Below are positions 34,299 to 44,559 of a stretch of 64,000 nucleotides of DNA, in pieces (within the stretch, counting starts at the first letter, position 1; each line of letters opens with the position of its first letter). The stretch spans positions 124,001-188,000 of the forward strand of contig NZ_FOQH01000003.1 in assembly GCF_900113695.1 (NCBI RefSeq), in the 5' to 3' direction. The translations under genes and the position numbers were made by a program. Below the pieces are notes generated by a model, which saw only the letters and a list, made by a program, of their open reading frames with translations, searched no databases and was not told where the DNA came from. Source of the DNA: Albimonas pacifica. Its GTDB lineage: Bacteria > Pseudomonadota > Alphaproteobacteria > Rhodobacterales > Rhodobacteraceae.

Positions 34299-35867
34299 CT
34301 ACCGCAGAATCCTTTCCAAAAGAAGGTCGCGCAAGGTCGCCTGCGCAAGGGGCGCGACGCCTTGACCGGGATCAATCCGCCAGTCCGCCAGCGGCGCCGC
34401 GGCCAGCCGTCCGCCGATCCGCAGCGCCGGCGTCCCGGCGCGGGCGTGCCGCGGGGCGCGGCTCCAGGCCGCGGAGGGCGTCCAGGCGCCCGAACGCGCC
34501 TCGGCCGAGAGCAGCGCGAGCCCGGTGGCGCCCAGCGGCCCGATCACCGTCCGCTCGGCGGCCCGGCGGTAGGCGGGGCCCTCCCCCTCCAGCCGCCAGC
34601 GGCCGTCCCAGGGGGCGGCGAGGGGCGAGGCGGGGGCGGGCAGGGCCGCGGGCTCGCGGTGCAGGACGACGTCGGCGGCGCCCGCCTCGGGCCCCTCGGC
34701 GAGGATCACGCAGCCGCCCAGCGTGCGCGGGGGCAGCGGGCCGGGGGCGAGGATCGCGGCCTCCACCTCCGCCAGCGCCCGGGCGCGCGGCGCGTGGGCG
34801 GCGCCGGCCAGCGCGCGGAACAGCTCCGCCAGCACCCGGCGGCGCAGGGCGCGCGGCGCCTCGGCGAGGGCGGCGCGGGGCAGGCGCAGCTCGCCCGCGC
34901 CGCCGACCGCGAGCCGCCCGCGCAGGAAGCCGGCGGCGAGCTCGCGCAGCGCGTCGCTGTCCTCGGCGAGGCGCGCGGCGGTGGCGGCGACCCCCTCGGC
35001 GGTGACGCCGACCGGGCGCAGGGCGGCGAGCGCGCGGCGGGCCTTCACCCGGTCGCGGGTCGGGTCCTCGTTCGAGGGGTCCTCGATCCAGTCCTGCCCG
35101 GCGTCGCGCAGGATCGCGCGCAGATCTTCGCGCCCCAGCGCGAGGGCGGGGCGCAGCCAGCGGGCGCCGGCGCGCTCGGAGACCTCGCGCATCGAGGAGA
35201 GGCCGTCGAGGCCGGAGCCGCGGGCGATCCGCATCAGCAGCGTCTCGGCCTGGTCGTCGCGGGTGTGGGCGAGAGCCACCGCCGGCAGGCCACGGTCGGC
35301 GGCCCAGCCGGCGATCAGCCCGGCGCGGGCGTCGCGGGCGGCCTCGGCGAGGTTGCCCGTGGCGGGCCGATCCTGCCACCGCAGCGTGGCGTGGGGGACG
35401 CCGAGCCGGGCGCAGAGGGCGGCGGTCCAGGCGGCCTCGACCCCCGCCTCGGCGCGCAGGCCGTGGTCGACGGTGACGGCTTCGAGCCGCAGGGGCCGCT
35501 CGCGCGCGAGCTCCACGGCCGCCAGCAGCAGGGCGAGGCTGTCGCCGCCGCCGGAGACGGCGAGGCCCAGGGCCTCGGGCGCCAGCGCGTCCAGCCGCGC
35601 GCGCAGGGCGGCGCGGGCGGCGGCGGCGAGCTCGGCGTCGCCGGGCTGGGCGGGATGGGAGACGAGATCGACGGGGCGCGGCGCCTCGGGCGCCGGGTCC
35701 GGCTCAGGGGCCGGGATCGCGGCCGCGGCGCCGGGGGCAAGGCCGGGGGCGTCGGGCTCCCCGGCGGAGGGCCCGGGCGCGTCGGGAGAGGCGGGCGGCG
35801 GGGCGGCGTCGGCGACGCCCTCCCGCCGCCCGGCGCAGGCCGGGCGCGAGGTCCCGGCCCCGCTCAC
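34299..35867 (-). CDS. tilS: tRNA(Ile)-lysidine synthetase TilS
   Basis: Modifies C34 of tRNA-Ile(CAU) to lysidine so that it reads AUA. The PP-loop SGGGDSLALLLAA starts at residue 105, with VDHGLRAEA, LAHTRDDQAETLLMRIARGSGLDGLSSM and WIEDPSNEDPTRDRVKAR following, all TilS signatures. 522 aa; the PP-loop usually sits near residue 25-30, so the first 75 residues are a Pro/Ala-rich extension of doubtful function. GTG start, 4 nt after the cpoB stop, consistent with translational coupling. Confidence 0.93.
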   Translation of the reverse strand: MSGAGTSRPACAGRREGVADAAPPPASPDAPGPSAGEPDAPGLAPGAAAAIPAPEPDPAPEAPRPVDLVSHPAQPGDAELAAAARAALRARLDALAPEALGLAVSGGGDSLALLLAAVELARERPLRLEAVTVDHGLRAEAGVEAAWTAALCARLGVPHATLRWQDRPATGNLAEAARDARAGLIAGWAADRGLPAVALAHTRDDQAETLLMRIARGSGLDGLSSMREVSERAGARWLRPALALGREDLRAILRDAGQDWIEDPSNEDPTRDRVKARRALAALRPVGVTAEGVAATAARLAEDSDALRELAAGFLRGRLAVGGAGELRLPRAALAEAPRALRRRVLAELFRALAGAAHAPRARALAEVEAAILAPGPLPPRTLGGCVILAEGPEAGAADVVLHREPAALPAPASPLAAPWDGRWRLEGEGPAYRRAAERTVIGPLGATGLALLSAEARSGAWTPSAAWSRAPRHARAGTPALRIGGRLAAAPLADWRIDPGQGVAPLAQATLRDLLLERILR

Positions 35868-35871
35868 CGGA

Positions 35872-36684
35872 TCACTGGCAGCCGAGGCGGCCGCGCTCGG
35901 CCTCGGCCATCGCGACGGCCGGGGCGCCGGGATAGCGCGTGCCGACCTCGGCCAGCGTCAGGCAGGCCTCGTTGACCTGGTTCAGCCGCCCCAGCGCCAC
36001 GCCGAGATAGGCGAGGCTGTCGGGCGCGCTCCTGGCCGAGGGATAGGCGGTGATGTTGGTCAGGAAGGTCTGCGCGGCCTCGCGGCTCTGGCCCATCTCC
36101 AGCTGGGCGCGGCCCAGGTGGTGCTCGGCCTCGGGCGTCAGCGGGCCGTCGGGATACTGGGACAGGAACTGCAGCAGCCGGGCGCGTGCGCCCTGCCAGT
36201 CGCCCGTGGCGATCGCCTGCTTGGCCTCGTCCAGCGCCACCTGCTCGGACACCGCCACCGCGCCGCCGCCCGAGGACGAGGGCCGCGGCCCCGCCTGGCC
36301 CAGCGGCTGCGGGTCGCCGACCAGCGAGGGGTCGCCGTCCTCGAGCGTGGTCATCCGCCAGTCGAGGTCGTTGATCCGCTGGCCGCCGTCGCGGGCGATC
36401 TGCTCGATCTTGTGCTCGAGCTGCTGGATGCGGCCGTTGAGCCGGCGCACCTCCTCCTCGAGCGACTGGATCTGCGCCGCCGCGGCTCCGCCCGACTGGG
36501 CGAGCGCGGGAGAGGGAGCGAGGGCGCAGAGCGCCCCCGCCAGCATCAGGCCGCCCAGGGTCAGGCCCTTCAGCGGCGAAAGGTCGAGGCGGGCGGCGGC
36601 CGCGAGGCCCCGCTCCGCCTGGCCCGGATCGGCGCGCCGCGGCCGGCGCGCCCCCCGGGCGCCGTCACGCAGGCGCCCGGTCAT
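35872..36684 (-). CDS. cpoB: tol-pal system protein CpoB/YbgF
   Basis: Periplasmic protein linking Tol-Pal constriction with peptidoglycan synthesis. 270 aa from the ATG sharing a base with the pal stop: unusually long basic n-region, hydrophobic signal around residues 41-58 ending ALA-QSGG, a coiled coil (QIQSLEEEVRRLNGRIQQLEHKIEQIARDGGQR), a Ser/Gly linker and C-terminal TPR repeats (ALDEAKQAIATGDWQGARARLLQFLSQYPDG, APDSLAYLGVALGRLNQ). An upstream in-frame start would overlap pal by 72 nt and is rejected. Confidence 0.9.
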   Translation of the reverse strand: MTGRLRDGARGARRPRRADPGQAERGLAAAARLDLSPLKGLTLGGLMLAGALCALAPSPALAQSGGAAAAQIQSLEEEVRRLNGRIQQLEHKIEQIARDGGQRINDLDWRMTTLEDGDPSLVGDPQPLGQAGPRPSSSGGGAVAVSEQVALDEAKQAIATGDWQGARARLLQFLSQYPDGPLTPEAEHHLGRAQLEMGQSREAAQTFLTNITAYPSARSAPDSLAYLGVALGRLNQVNEACLTLAEVGTRYPGAPAVAMAEAERGRLGCQ

Positions 36685-37184
36685 CAGCTGATCGGCCCGC
36701 CGGCGATGACGGTCACGGAGCGGCGGTTCTGCGACCAGCAGCTCTCGTTCGAGCACAGGGCGTCGGGACGCTCCTTGCCGTAGGTGACCATGCGCAGGCG
36801 CGAGGCGTCGATGCCCTCGCCGATCAGGAACGACCGGGCGGCGGCGGCGCGGCGGGCGCCCAGCGCGAGGTTGTACTCGCGGGTGCCGCGCTCGTCCGCG
36901 TGGCCTTCGATCGAGGCGGTGCGGGCCGGGTTCTGGCGCAGCCAGTCGGCCTGGGCGCGCAGCGTCGCCTGGGCGGCGGCGTCCAGCAGCGAGCTGTCGG
37001 TGGCGAAGAACACGCGGTCGCCGATCGACTGGTTGAAATACTCGACCGACGACGGGTCGAGCTGGCCGGCGCCGTAGCCGGAGGCGTTGGGATCGACGCC
37101 CGTCGAGTTCTCGTCGACGTCGGTGGAGCAGGCCGCGAGGCCCGCGACGAGCAGGAGGGCGGCGAGGGGTTTGAGCACGGTCAT
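36684..37184 (-). CDS. pal: peptidoglycan-associated lipoprotein Pal
   Basis: Outer-membrane lipoprotein that binds peptidoglycan and TolB. 166 aa: lipobox LAAC with Cys19, a short linker, and the OmpA-like domain VFFATDSSLLDAAAQATLRAQADWLRQNP, SIEGHADERGTREYNLALGARRA (peptidoglycan-binding Asp/Arg) and MVTYGKERPDALCSNESCWSQNRRSV. 99 bp behind tolB; cpoB start overlaps by one base. Confidence 0.96.
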   Translation of the reverse strand: MTVLKPLAALLLVAGLAACSTDVDENSTGVDPNASGYGAGQLDPSSVEYFNQSIGDRVFFATDSSLLDAAAQATLRAQADWLRQNPARTASIEGHADERGTREYNLALGARRAAAARSFLIGEGIDASRLRMVTYGKERPDALCSNESCWSQNRRSVTVIAGGPIS

Positions 37185-37283
37185 CTCAGGTCCTTGGCTC
37201 AGGCCTGGCGGACGTTCCGCCAGGCGATGGGGGGTGGCTCCGGCGGTTCTCCCGCCGTCTTGTTGCGTCCGGACGCGCCGCTC

Positions 37284-38630
37284 TCAGGGGAGCAGCGGCG
37301 ACCAGGACGGATCGGAGGCCGCGCCCGGCGTCGGGGCCCGGCGCAGGTTGCGCCCGTTGGCGTCGACGCGCCAGATCTGCGGCGCGCCGTTGGCGCCGGG
37401 GCTCTCGCGGAAGAACATCAGCACCCGGCCGTTGGGCGACCAGGTGGGACCCTCGTCGAGGAAAGAGGCGGTCAGAAGGCGCTCGTTCGACCCGTCGGTG
37501 CGCATCACGCCCACATGGAAGCGCCCGCCCAGCTGCTTGGTGAACGCGATCAGATCCCCGCGCGGCGACCACACCGGCGTGCCGTAGGCGCCCTCCCCGA
37601 AGGAGATCCGGCGCGGCGCCCCGCCCGAGGCCGACATCACGTAGAGCTGCGGATTGCCGCCGGCGTCGGACTCGAACACGATCTGGGAGCCGTCGGGCGA
37701 ATAGTCGGGCGAGGTCTCGATCGCCGGGCCCGAGGTCAGCCGGCTGATCTGACGGGAGGAGAGCGACATCGAATAGATGTCGGTGTTCGCCCCGTCCGTC
37801 AGCGACATCAGCACCGAGCCCCCGTCGGGCGAGAACTTCGGCGAGAAGGACATCGAGGGGAACGAGCCCAGCACCTCGGAGCCGCCGCCGCGCAGGTCCT
37901 GGTAGACCACCTTCGGCGCGCCGGTCCCCCAGGAGATGTAGACCAGGCTGTCGCCGGCCGGCGAGAACTGGGGCGAGAGCACCAGCGCGCCGCCGTCGGT
38001 GATGTAGCGCAGGTTGGCGCCGTCCTGGTCCATGACCGCGATCCGCTTCTGGCGCGCGTTCTTGGGGCCGGATTCGGCGACGAAGGCGACGCGGCTGTCG
38101 AAGTAGCCGGGCTCGCCGGTCAGGGCCAGGTGGATGGCGTCGGCGATCTTGTGGCCGATGCGGCGCGCGTCGCCGGGCGCGGCGCGCAGGCCCAGCCCGT
38201 CGCCCAGCGGCTTCGCGCCGAACACGTCCCAGAGCTGGAAGCGCACCTGCAGGCGGCCGTCCTCGGTCAGCGCCGCCTCGGAGACGCCCAGCGCCTCGGC
38301 GTTGATCACCCGCCAGTTCTCGAAGTCGGGGCGCGCGTCGACCGAGCCGGCGCCGGCGAGGTAGGCCGACTGGTCGATGACCCGGAACAGGCCCGAGCCC
38401 GCCAGGTCGTCGACGACCACCTGCCGGATCTCCTGCGCATAGGTCGAGGAGCCGCCGTCGGCGGCGAAGGCGGGAATCGCGATCGGCATCGGCTCGATCA
38501 CGCCCTCGGTGATCTCGATGCGCAGGGGCTCCTGCGCGGCGCCGGGCGCGGGCGCGAGGGCGGCGCCGGCCGCGACGAGGGCGGCGAACGAGACGGCCAT
38601 CAGGGACCTCAGCGGGCGTCGGGCGATCAT
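37284..38630 (-). CDS. tolB: Tol-Pal system protein TolB
   Basis: Periplasmic beta-propeller that shuttles between TolA and Pal. 448 aa: Sec signal peptide cleaved near APGAAQ-E, N-terminal domain with [18 protein letters not shown], then WD40-like blades rich in [22 protein letters not shown] and [17 protein letters not shown] repeats. ATG at 38630 with AAAGGGT upstream; an upstream in-frame start is rejected. 47 bp behind tolA. Confidence 0.95.
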   Translation of the reverse strand: MIARRPLRSLMAVSFAALVAAGAALAPAPGAAQEPLRIEITEGVIEPMPIAIPAFAADGGSSTYAQEIRQVVVDDLAGSGLFRVIDQSAYLAGAGSVDARPDFENWRVINAEALGVSEAALTEDGRLQVRFQLWDVFGAKPLGDGLGLRAAPGDARRIGHKIADAIHLALTGEPGYFDSRVAFVAESGPKNARQKRIAVMDQDGANLRYITDGGALVLSPQFSPAGDSLVYISWGTGAPKVVYQDLRGGGSEVLGSFPSMSFSPKFSPDGGSVLMSLTDGANTDIYSMSLSSRQISRLTSGPAIETSPDYSPDGSQIVFESDAGGNPQLYVMSASGGAPRRISFGEGAYGTPVWSPRGDLIAFTKQLGGRFHVGVMRTDGSNERLLTASFLDEGPTWSPNGRVLMFFRESPGANGAPQIWRVDANGRNLRRAPTPGAASDPSWSPLLP

Positions 38631-38677
38631 CGGGCTACCCTTTCTGCGTTTCTCGTTGGTCGGGCGGGGAAGGCGGA

Positions 38678-40033
38678 TCACATCTGCACTCCCTGTCCCG
38701 GATTGAACTTGAACTCGATGGTCTTCCAGCGGCCGTAGGATTCGCGCGGCAGCTGGAAGCCCTCGGTGGCGGCGCGGGCGGCGGCGATCTCGGCCACCTG
38801 GATCGCCACCCGCCAGCGCGCGTCGGGCACGCCGTTGGGCTGCACCACCTTCGGCTTGCCGACCATCTTGCCCGACTGGTCGAGCTGAACCTGGATCACC
38901 ACCACCAGCTCCTCGTAGTTGGGCAGGTTGGTCACGCGGTCCATGCGCCAGTACTTCTGCACGCCCAGCCGGACGCCGTTCACCTGGCCCGAGGTCAGGC
39001 GCGGCCCCTCCGGCGCGTTGGTCGTGGCGCCGGTCGAGCCGGAATTGGCCGCGGCCGTCTGGGTCGACGGCTGCTGCGCGGGCTTCGGGTCCGGCTTGGC
39101 GGCGGGCTTGGGATCGGGCTTCGCCGCCGCCGGCTTGGGATCGGGCGTCGGCTCGGGCTTGGCGGCCGGGGCCGGCTGCGGGTCGGCCGCGGCGGTCTGG
39201 GTCTCGGGCTCGGGCGCGCGGGTGCGCTCGGGCGCCTCGGGGCGGCCGCGCGGCGGGGCCGAGGCGACGGGGGCGAGCGTGTCCTGCTCCGAGGTCTCGT
39301 CGGCCTCGGTCACGATCTGGGTGGTCGCCTCGCGCGGCGCGGCCGCGGGCTGCTCGGGCGGCGGCGGGGTCTGGGCCTGCTGCTCCGAGGGCCGGGTCGC
39401 GGGCGTGGGCTTGTCCGCCTCGGCGATGGTCTCCTTGGGCGGCGCGGGCGTCGGCGCCACGCGGTCGAGGTCGCGCGGCGGCGCCGCGTCCGGCGTCGCC
39501 GGCGCGTCGCGCTGGGGGGCGTCCAGCCGCTCGGGCCCCGCGGGCAGCGGGGGCGAGGAGGCGGTCACGCCCCTCGGCGGCGCCACGGGGGCGTCGTTCG
39601 CGCTCGGCGCTTCGGGCCGGGAGGCGGGGGCCGCGGTCTGGGCGGGCGCGGTCTCCTGCCGCTCCGGCGGCCGGGTGGGGGCGGGCGCGCTCTCGTTGCG
39701 CTGCGCCTCGGAGCGGTCGGGCGGCGCGTCGGAGGCGGGGGCCTCGGGCGCGGGCCGGTCCTCGCCCGGGCGCGGCGGCACCAGCGAGGCGACCTCGCCC
39801 CGCGGGCCCTTGGGCGCCTGGGAGACCATGGCGTCGAATTCCGACGAGGTGATCAGGTCGACGTCGGCGATGCGCACCGCCTGCGCCTCATCGCCCGAGA
39901 ACAGCGGGCCGCCGAAGATCGCCACCAGCACGACCGCCACGTGGGCGCCGGCCGAGACCATCAGGCCCCGCTTCTCCTCGGGTTCCGGACCCTCCGGACG
40001 CGCCGGGGGCCGCAGGGCGCGGCGCGGGCTCAT
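38678..40033 (-). CDS. tolA: cell envelope integrity protein TolA
   Basis: Energised by TolQR, spans the periplasm to TolB-Pal. 451 aa: short basic N-terminus, one membrane segment ([21 protein letters not shown], about 25-45), a very long Pro/Ala/Glu-rich domain II instead of a helical Lys/Ala one, with [15 protein letters not shown] repeats near 330, and a C-terminal TonB/TolA-like domain ([32 protein letters not shown]). The ATG overlaps the tolR stop by 4 nt. Confidence 0.9.
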   Translation of the reverse strand: MSPRRALRPPARPEGPEPEEKRGLMVSAGAHVAVVLVAIFGGPLFSGDEAQAVRIADVDLITSSEFDAMVSQAPKGPRGEVASLVPPRPGEDRPAPEAPASDAPPDRSEAQRNESAPAPTRPPERQETAPAQTAAPASRPEAPSANDAPVAPPRGVTASSPPLPAGPERLDAPQRDAPATPDAAPPRDLDRVAPTPAPPKETIAEADKPTPATRPSEQQAQTPPPPEQPAAAPREATTQIVTEADETSEQDTLAPVASAPPRGRPEAPERTRAPEPETQTAAADPQPAPAAKPEPTPDPKPAAAKPDPKPAAKPDPKPAQQPSTQTAAANSGSTGATTNAPEGPRLTSGQVNGVRLGVQKYWRMDRVTNLPNYEELVVVIQVQLDQSGKMVGKPKVVQPNGVPDARWRVAIQVAEIAAARAATEGFQLPRESYGRWKTIEFKFNPGQGVQM

Positions 40034-40521
40034 TCGCTGGGCGTCCCCGGCGCGGGCTGGGCCTGGGAAGCGTTCTGGGGCTGGGGCGCGGAATCGGTGA
40101 CCAGCGCGATCGACGAGAAGCCCCCCGCGTTCAGCGCGCCCATAACCTGCATGATCGCGCCGTAGCTCAGCGACTGGTCGGCGCGCAGGAACACCTGGTC
40201 GTCGCGCCGCTCGGAGGCGATCGCGGTCAGGCGCTCGATCAGGTTCTCGGGCGGGACCTCGGCGTTCATCACGTAGACCTTGCCGTCCGGCGCGAGCTGG
40301 ACGGTCAGCGGCTCCTCCTGCTGGTGGGGCAGGGGGTCGGCGGCGGTCTGCGGCAGCTCCAGCGGGACCCCGGTGGTCAGCATCGGGGCGGCGACCATGA
40401 AGATGATCAGCAGCACCAGCATCACGTCGACCATCGGCGTGACGTTGATTTCGCCCATCGGCTGGTTGCGGCCCCTGCGGGTCCCGCGCGCGCCGCTGCG
40501 GCGCTGGACGGTGGCGACCAT
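40030..40521 (-). CDS. tolR: Tol-Pal system protein TolR
   Basis: ExbD/TolR component of the proton channel. 163 aa: cytoplasmic basic start, membrane segment INVTPMVDVMLVLLIIFMVAAPML with the proton-carrying Asp (PMVDVML), periplasmic domain with VFLRADQSLSYGAIMQVMGALNAGG. Gln/Pro-rich C-terminal tail. 3 nt after tolQ, 4-nt overlap with tolA. Confidence 0.95.
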   Translation of the reverse strand: MVATVQRRSGARGTRRGRNQPMGEINVTPMVDVMLVLLIIFMVAAPMLTTGVPLELPQTAADPLPHQQEEPLTVQLAPDGKVYVMNAEVPPENLIERLTAIASERRDDQVFLRADQSLSYGAIMQVMGALNAGGFSSIALVTDSAPQPQNASQAQPAPGTPSE

Positions 40522-40524
40522 GGC

Positions 40525-41241
40525 TCAGCTCTCCCGCTTCTGCATCTGCCGGTCGAGGATCGCGCCGAACTCGTCCGAGAAGGCCTCCATGCGGCCGACC
40601 AGGCGGTCCGCGTCCCCGGACAGCTTGTTGTAGAAGATCACCGCGGGAATCGCGGTCACGAGGCCGAGCGCGGTCGCGACCAGCGCCTCGGCGATGCCCG
40701 GCGCCACCACCGCGAGGTTGGTGTTCTGGCTCATCGCGATGGCCTCGAAGCTGTTCTTGATGCCCCAGACGGTGCCGAAGAGGCCCACGAAGGGCGTCAC
40801 CGACCCGACCGTGGCCAGGGTCGACAGCCGCGCGCCCAGCGCCTCGGCCTCGCGGGAGATGGCGACGTTCATGACGCGGTTGATGCGCGCCTCCGCGCCC
40901 GCGATCAGCTTGCCGCCGGTGGCGTGCGACTTGCGCCACTCGTTCATGCCGGCGGTGAAGATCCGCTCCAGCGCCGAGCGCGGCCGGTCGCCCAGCCGCT
41001 CGTGCAGCTCGTCCAGCGGCTGGCCGGACCAGAAGGCGTTCTCGAACTGGGTCGCCTCGGTCCGCGCCCTGCGGAACCGCAGGTATTTCGAGATCGCGAC
41101 CGCCCAGGACCAGATCGAGGCCAGGACCAGCATCACCATCACGATCTGGACCGTCAGGGTCGCGCGCAGGAACAACGCCTGCAGGGAAAAATCAAGCTCA
41201 TGCGCCGCGGCGATCGCGTCGGCCGCCTGCTCGGGATTCAT
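40525..41241 (-). CDS. tolQ: Tol-Pal system protein TolQ
   Basis: Inner-membrane channel protein with three membrane segments. 238 aa: TLTVQIVMVMLVLASIWSWAVAI, VGSVTPFVGLFGTVWGIKNSF and VAPGIAEALVATALGLVTAIPAVIFYN, the latter two with the conserved Thr/Pro/Gly contacts to TolR. The ATG at 41241 starts the usual family N-terminus; an open extension upstream is Arg-rich and not coding. First gene of tolQRAB-pal-cpoB-tilS; a promoter lies at 41344-41372. Confidence 0.95.
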   Translation of the reverse strand: MNPEQAADAIAAAHELDFSLQALFLRATLTVQIVMVMLVLASIWSWAVAISKYLRFRRARTEATQFENAFWSGQPLDELHERLGDRPRSALERIFTAGMNEWRKSHATGGKLIAGAEARINRVMNVAISREAEALGARLSTLATVGSVTPFVGLFGTVWGIKNSFEAIAMSQNTNLAVVAPGIAEALVATALGLVTAIPAVIFYNKLSGDADRLVGRMEAFSDEFGAILDRQMQKRES

Positions 41242-41661
41242 GCCTCGTCTCCGCCTCTGCCCTTTGCGGCCGACCCGTCTGCCGGGGTCTTGGTCCGCTC
41301 GCGCCCGCCTCCGCCGCCCACCCCGGGCGGGTCTCTCGCGCGCAGTATAAAGCAAGCGCGAGCGGTGAAACAGCAGCGCGGCGGCATTATGGCGGATCGG
41401 CGCCCTGCGGCGGCGGAGCGCGGGCGATTTCGGGGGAGCGGCCTCCCTCGCTGCGGCGCTTTCGGGGGATCGCGAGGCGCAGGGCGACGCGCCGGCGGCG
41501 CCGAGCGGCAGGGACGCGGCGTCGCCCCCGGCGCCCGGGCGCCGCGTCGACCCGCCCGCCCGGGGCCCGGTCCCGCCCGCGGCGCGGGGCGGACCGCCGC
41601 GCCCGGGGCGAGGGCTGCCCGGCGCGGCCGTCGCGCCGCCGCCCTGGCTGCCCGCCCGGGG
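41242..41661. other. 420-bp spacer between ybgC and tolQ
   Basis: Non-coding and GC-rich. The right-hand part (41340-41400) is locally AT-richer and holds the tolQ promoter. Two short TTTCGGGGG words (near 41429 and 41460) repeat with about 31-bp spacing. Confidence 0.5.
41344..41372 (-). promoter_or_regulatory. probable tolQ operon promoter
   Basis: On the minus strand TGTTTC (41372-41367), 17-bp spacer, TATACT (41349-41344). The -10 matches five of six; the -35 is weak. Start would be near 41336, leaving a 95-nt leader. Confidence 0.45.
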
Positions 41662-42063
41662 TCAGCCGGCCAGGCGCTCCATCGCCGCGCGGGCCTCCGG
41701 CGGCAGACGCACGGGCCGGCCGTCGAGCGTCATGCAGGCCACCGAGACCCGGGCCCGGTTCAGCGTCAGCCCGTCGCGGCGGATCTCCTGTCCCATCACG
41801 GCGGAGGCGCCCTTCAGCGTCTCGACCCGGGTGACGACCTCCAGCAGGTCCTCGAAACGGGCGGGCGCCACGTAGTCCACCTCGATCCGGCGCACCACGA
41901 AGACCACGCCGGCGGCCTTCAGCGCGCTCTGGTCCACGCCCAGCTCCCGCAGCGCGTCGGAGCGGCCGCGTTCGTAGTAGCGCAGGTAGTTGGCGTAGAA
42001 GACCACGCCGGCGAGGTCGGTGTCCTCGTAATAGACGCGCACGGTCAGGCGGTGCTCGGTCAT
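41662..42063 (-). CDS. ybgC: tol-pal-associated acyl-CoA thioesterase
   Basis: 133-aa hot-dog thioesterase of the YbgC/4HBT family: [37 protein letters not shown] with the catalytic Asp in [13 protein letters not shown]. Overlaps ruvB by 4 nt (ATGA) and belongs to the ruv unit; separated from tolQ by 420 bp. Confidence 0.95.
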   Translation of the reverse strand: MTEHRLTVRVYYEDTDLAGVVFYANYLRYYERGRSDALRELGVDQSALKAAGVVFVVRRIEVDYVAPARFEDLLEVVTRVETLKGASAVMGQEIRRDGLTLNRARVSVACMTLDGRPVRLPPEARAAMERLAG

Positions 42064-43115
42064 CGGTCCTCGAAGAGGTCGGGGCCGGGGCGCGGCGACT
42101 CGGGCGGGCTGGGCGCCGCGAGGCCGAGGTGGGTCCAGGCCTTCGCCGCCAGCATCCGGCCGCGCGGGGTGCGCTGGATCAGGCCGGACTGGAGGAGGAA
42201 GGGCTCGATCACCTCCTCCAGCGCGTCGCGGGCCTCGGAGAGGGCGGCGGAGATCGTCTCGATGCCCACCGGGCCGCCGCCGTAGTGCTCGGCCAGCAGG
42301 CGCAGGTAGCGCCGGTCGCCGCCGTCGAGGCCGAGGTCGTCGACGCCGAGCCGCGTCAGCGCCCGGTCGGCGATGGCCTGAGTGACCGTGCCGTCGCCCT
42401 CGACCACGGCGAAGTCCACCACCCGGCGCAGCAGGCGGCCGGCGATGCGCGGCGTGCCGCGGGCGCGGCGCGCGATCTCCTGCGCGCCCTCGGGGGTGGC
42501 GGGGGCGTTCAGCAGGCGCGCGGCGCGGTCGACGATCTTCACCAGGTCGGCGACGGAGTAGAACTCCAGGCGCACCGGGATGCCGAACCGGTCGCGCAGC
42601 GGCGTGGTCAGCAGGCCGAGGCGGGTGGTGGCGCCGACCAGGGTGAACGGGGGCAGGTCGATGCGGACCGTGCGCGCGGCCGGGCCCTCGCCGATGACGA
42701 GGTCGAGGGCGTAGTCCTCCATGGCGGGATAGAGGATCTCCTCGACCACCGGGGACATGCGGTGGATCTCGTCGATGAAGAGCACGTCGCGGGCGTCGAG
42801 GTTGGTGAGGATCGCCGCCAGGTCCCCGGCTTTCGCCAGCACCGGACCCGAGGTCATGCGGAAGTTCACGCCCAGCTCGCGGGCGACGATCTGGGCGAGC
42901 GTGGTTTTTCCCAGTCCGGGGGGGCCGTGAAACAGGGTGTGGTCCATCGCCTCGCCGCGCCTGCGGGCGGATTCCACGAAGACGCGCAGGTTGGCGCGGG
43001 CCTCGGGCTGGCCGACGAAATCGTCCAGCGCCTGCGGGCGCAGGGCGCGGTCGGCCTCGTCGCCGGGCAGGGGCTCGCGGTCGGTCAGGCGGCCGGAGGG
43101 GGGGGCGTCGGCCAT
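42060..43115 (-). CDS. ruvB: Holliday junction DNA helicase RuvB
   Basis: AAA+ motor of the RuvABC branch-migration machine. 351 aa: [29 protein letters not shown], Walker A GPPGLGKT at 64-71, Walker B DEIH at 115-118, sensor [19 protein letters not shown] and the C-terminal winged helix ([38 protein letters not shown]). 8 nt behind ruvA. Confidence 0.97.
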   Translation of the reverse strand: MADAPPSGRLTDREPLPGDEADRALRPQALDDFVGQPEARANLRVFVESARRRGEAMDHTLFHGPPGLGKTTLAQIVARELGVNFRMTSGPVLAKAGDLAAILTNLDARDVLFIDEIHRMSPVVEEILYPAMEDYALDLVIGEGPAARTVRIDLPPFTLVGATTRLGLLTTPLRDRFGIPVRLEFYSVADLVKIVDRAARLLNAPATPEGAQEIARRARGTPRIAGRLLRRVVDFAVVEGDGTVTQAIADRALTRLGVDDLGLDGGDRRYLRLLAEHYGGGPVGIETISAALSEARDALEEVIEPFLLQSGLIQRTPRGRMLAAKAWTHLGLAAPSPPESPRPGPDLFEDR

Positions 43116-43123
43116 CTAGCGGC

Positions 43124-43825
43124 TCACTTCGGGGCCAGGGCGCGCAGGGCGGCGCGGATCAGGGCGGCGGAGGTCGGCGGCGTCTCGCCGTCGGCGGCGG
43201 CCTCCGCCACGGCGACGGCGGCCTGGGACTCGGGGTAGCCCAGGTTGACCAGCGCCGAAAGGGCGTCGGCCTGGGCGGCGGCGGCCGAGGCCGCGCCGTC
43301 GTCCGGCCTCGCCCGGGGCTTCGCGGCGCGTTTCGGGGCGGTCGCGGCCTCGGTCGTCTCGTCGACGACGGCGGAGAGGGTGGGCGCCGCGGCCCGCGCC
43401 CCGCGGCCGCCGAGCGCCATGACGGTGGGGGCCTTGTCGCGCAGCTCCAGCACGATGCGCTGGGCGAGCTTGGGGCCGACGCCAGGCGCCTTGCGCACGG
43501 CGGCCGTGTCGCCGGTGACGATGGCCCGGCCCGTGCCCTCGGGCCCCAGCAGCCCGACGATGGCGAGCGCGCTGCGCGGGCCCACCCCCTGCACAGAGGT
43601 CAGCAGGCGGTGCCATTCCTTCTCGGCCAGGGTCGGGAAGCCGAACAGCTGCAGCAGATCCTCGCGCACCACCAGCTCGGTATAGAGGGCGCAGGGCTCC
43701 CCGGGCTGGGGGAGGGCGGCCAGCGTGCGGGGCGAGGCGTAGATCACGTAGCCCACGCCCGCCGCCTCGATCAGCGCGTGATCCTCGGCGATGTAATCGA
43801 GCCGGCCGGAGACCTTGCCGATCAT
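43124..43825 (-). CDS. ruvA: Holliday junction DNA helicase subunit RuvA
   Basis: DNA-binding tetramer of the RuvAB complex. 233 aa: OB-fold [31 protein letters not shown], two helix-hairpin-helix motifs ([20 protein letters not shown] and [19 protein letters not shown]), an Ala-rich linker longer than usual, and a C-terminal domain III ([22 protein letters not shown]) that binds RuvB. Start overlaps ruvC by 4 nt. Confidence 0.96.
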   Translation of the reverse strand: MIGKVSGRLDYIAEDHALIEAAGVGYVIYASPRTLAALPQPGEPCALYTELVVREDLLQLFGFPTLAEKEWHRLLTSVQGVGPRSALAIVGLLGPEGTGRAIVTGDTAAVRKAPGVGPKLAQRIVLELRDKAPTVMALGGRGARAAAPTLSAVVDETTEAATAPKRAAKPRARPDDGAASAAAAQADALSALVNLGYPESQAAVAVAEAAADGETPPTSAALIRAALRALAPK

Positions 43826-44334
43826 CGAGAGGCCCCGGCGGCGGCGAGCGCCGCCTCCAGCTTGCCGCCGGCGCGGGCGTGGAAGGCGTGGCAGAGCGCG
43901 ATCGCCAGCGCATCCGTCGCGTCGGGGCCGGCGAGCTTCGCGCCGGGGAGCTGCAGGCGCACCATGTGCTCGACCTGGGCCTTGGCGGCGTGGCCGACGC
44001 CGACCACGGCCTTCTTCACCGCGTTGGGCGCGTATTCGGCGACCGCGAGCCCCGCACGCGCCGGCACCAGCAGGGCCACCGCGCGGGCCTGGCCGAGCTT
44101 CAGCGTCCCCGCGGCGTCCTTGTTGACGAAGGTGTGCTCGACGGCGGCCATCTCGGGCGCCTGGGCCTCGACCACCTCGGTCAGCTGCTCGAACAGCGAC
44201 AGCAGCCGCGTGGCGAGATCCGTCCCCCGCGATTCGCAGACCCCGTTGGCCACGTGCCGGACCCGGCTGCCCGAGGTCTCGATGACCCCCCAGCCGGTCC
44301 GTCTGAGGCCGGGATCGACCCCGATCACCCGCAT
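43822..44334 (-). CDS. ruvC: crossover junction endodeoxyribonuclease RuvC
   Basis: Resolves Holliday junctions. 170 aa, usual length. Acidic catalytic residues are in [13 protein letters not shown] (Asp7), VEHTFVNKD (Glu) and [16 protein letters not shown] (two Asp). The ATG 44334 gives the normal N-terminus MRVIGVDPG; an open extension of 52 codons upstream is rejected. First gene of ruvCAB-ybgC. Confidence 0.96.
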   Translation of the reverse strand: MRVIGVDPGLRRTGWGVIETSGSRVRHVANGVCESRGTDLATRLLSLFEQLTEVVEAQAPEMAAVEHTFVNKDAAGTLKLGQARAVALLVPARAGLAVAEYAPNAVKKAVVGVGHAAKAQVEHMVRLQLPGAKLAGPDATDALAIALCHAFHARAGGKLEAALAAAGASR

Positions 44335-44547
44335 GCGTCCCGCCTTCTTCCGCTCGATTTTGGGAAAGCTAGCACGAAGCGCGAACATCCGGCCAGAGCC
44401 GCGCGCGGAATCCGCCGGGATTCCGCCATGTTTGCGATCTGCAACCGACATCGGATGGTCTGAATCCGACGTGACGTCGGGGATTGGCAAGGTTCTGAAA
44501 ACCTACAGTTTTTCGTTATGCGCGCCGTGCAAGGCGCCCATGCGTTT

Positions 44548-44559
44548 TGCAACGTTGCA
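44548..44559. promoter_or_regulatory. 12-bp palindrome, candidate operator
   Basis: TGCAACGTTGCA is a perfect palindrome overlapping the -35 element of the DUF1127 promoter, where a bound regulator would block RNA polymerase. The regulator is unknown; LacI-type proteins use similar TTGCAA half sites. Confidence 0.45.
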
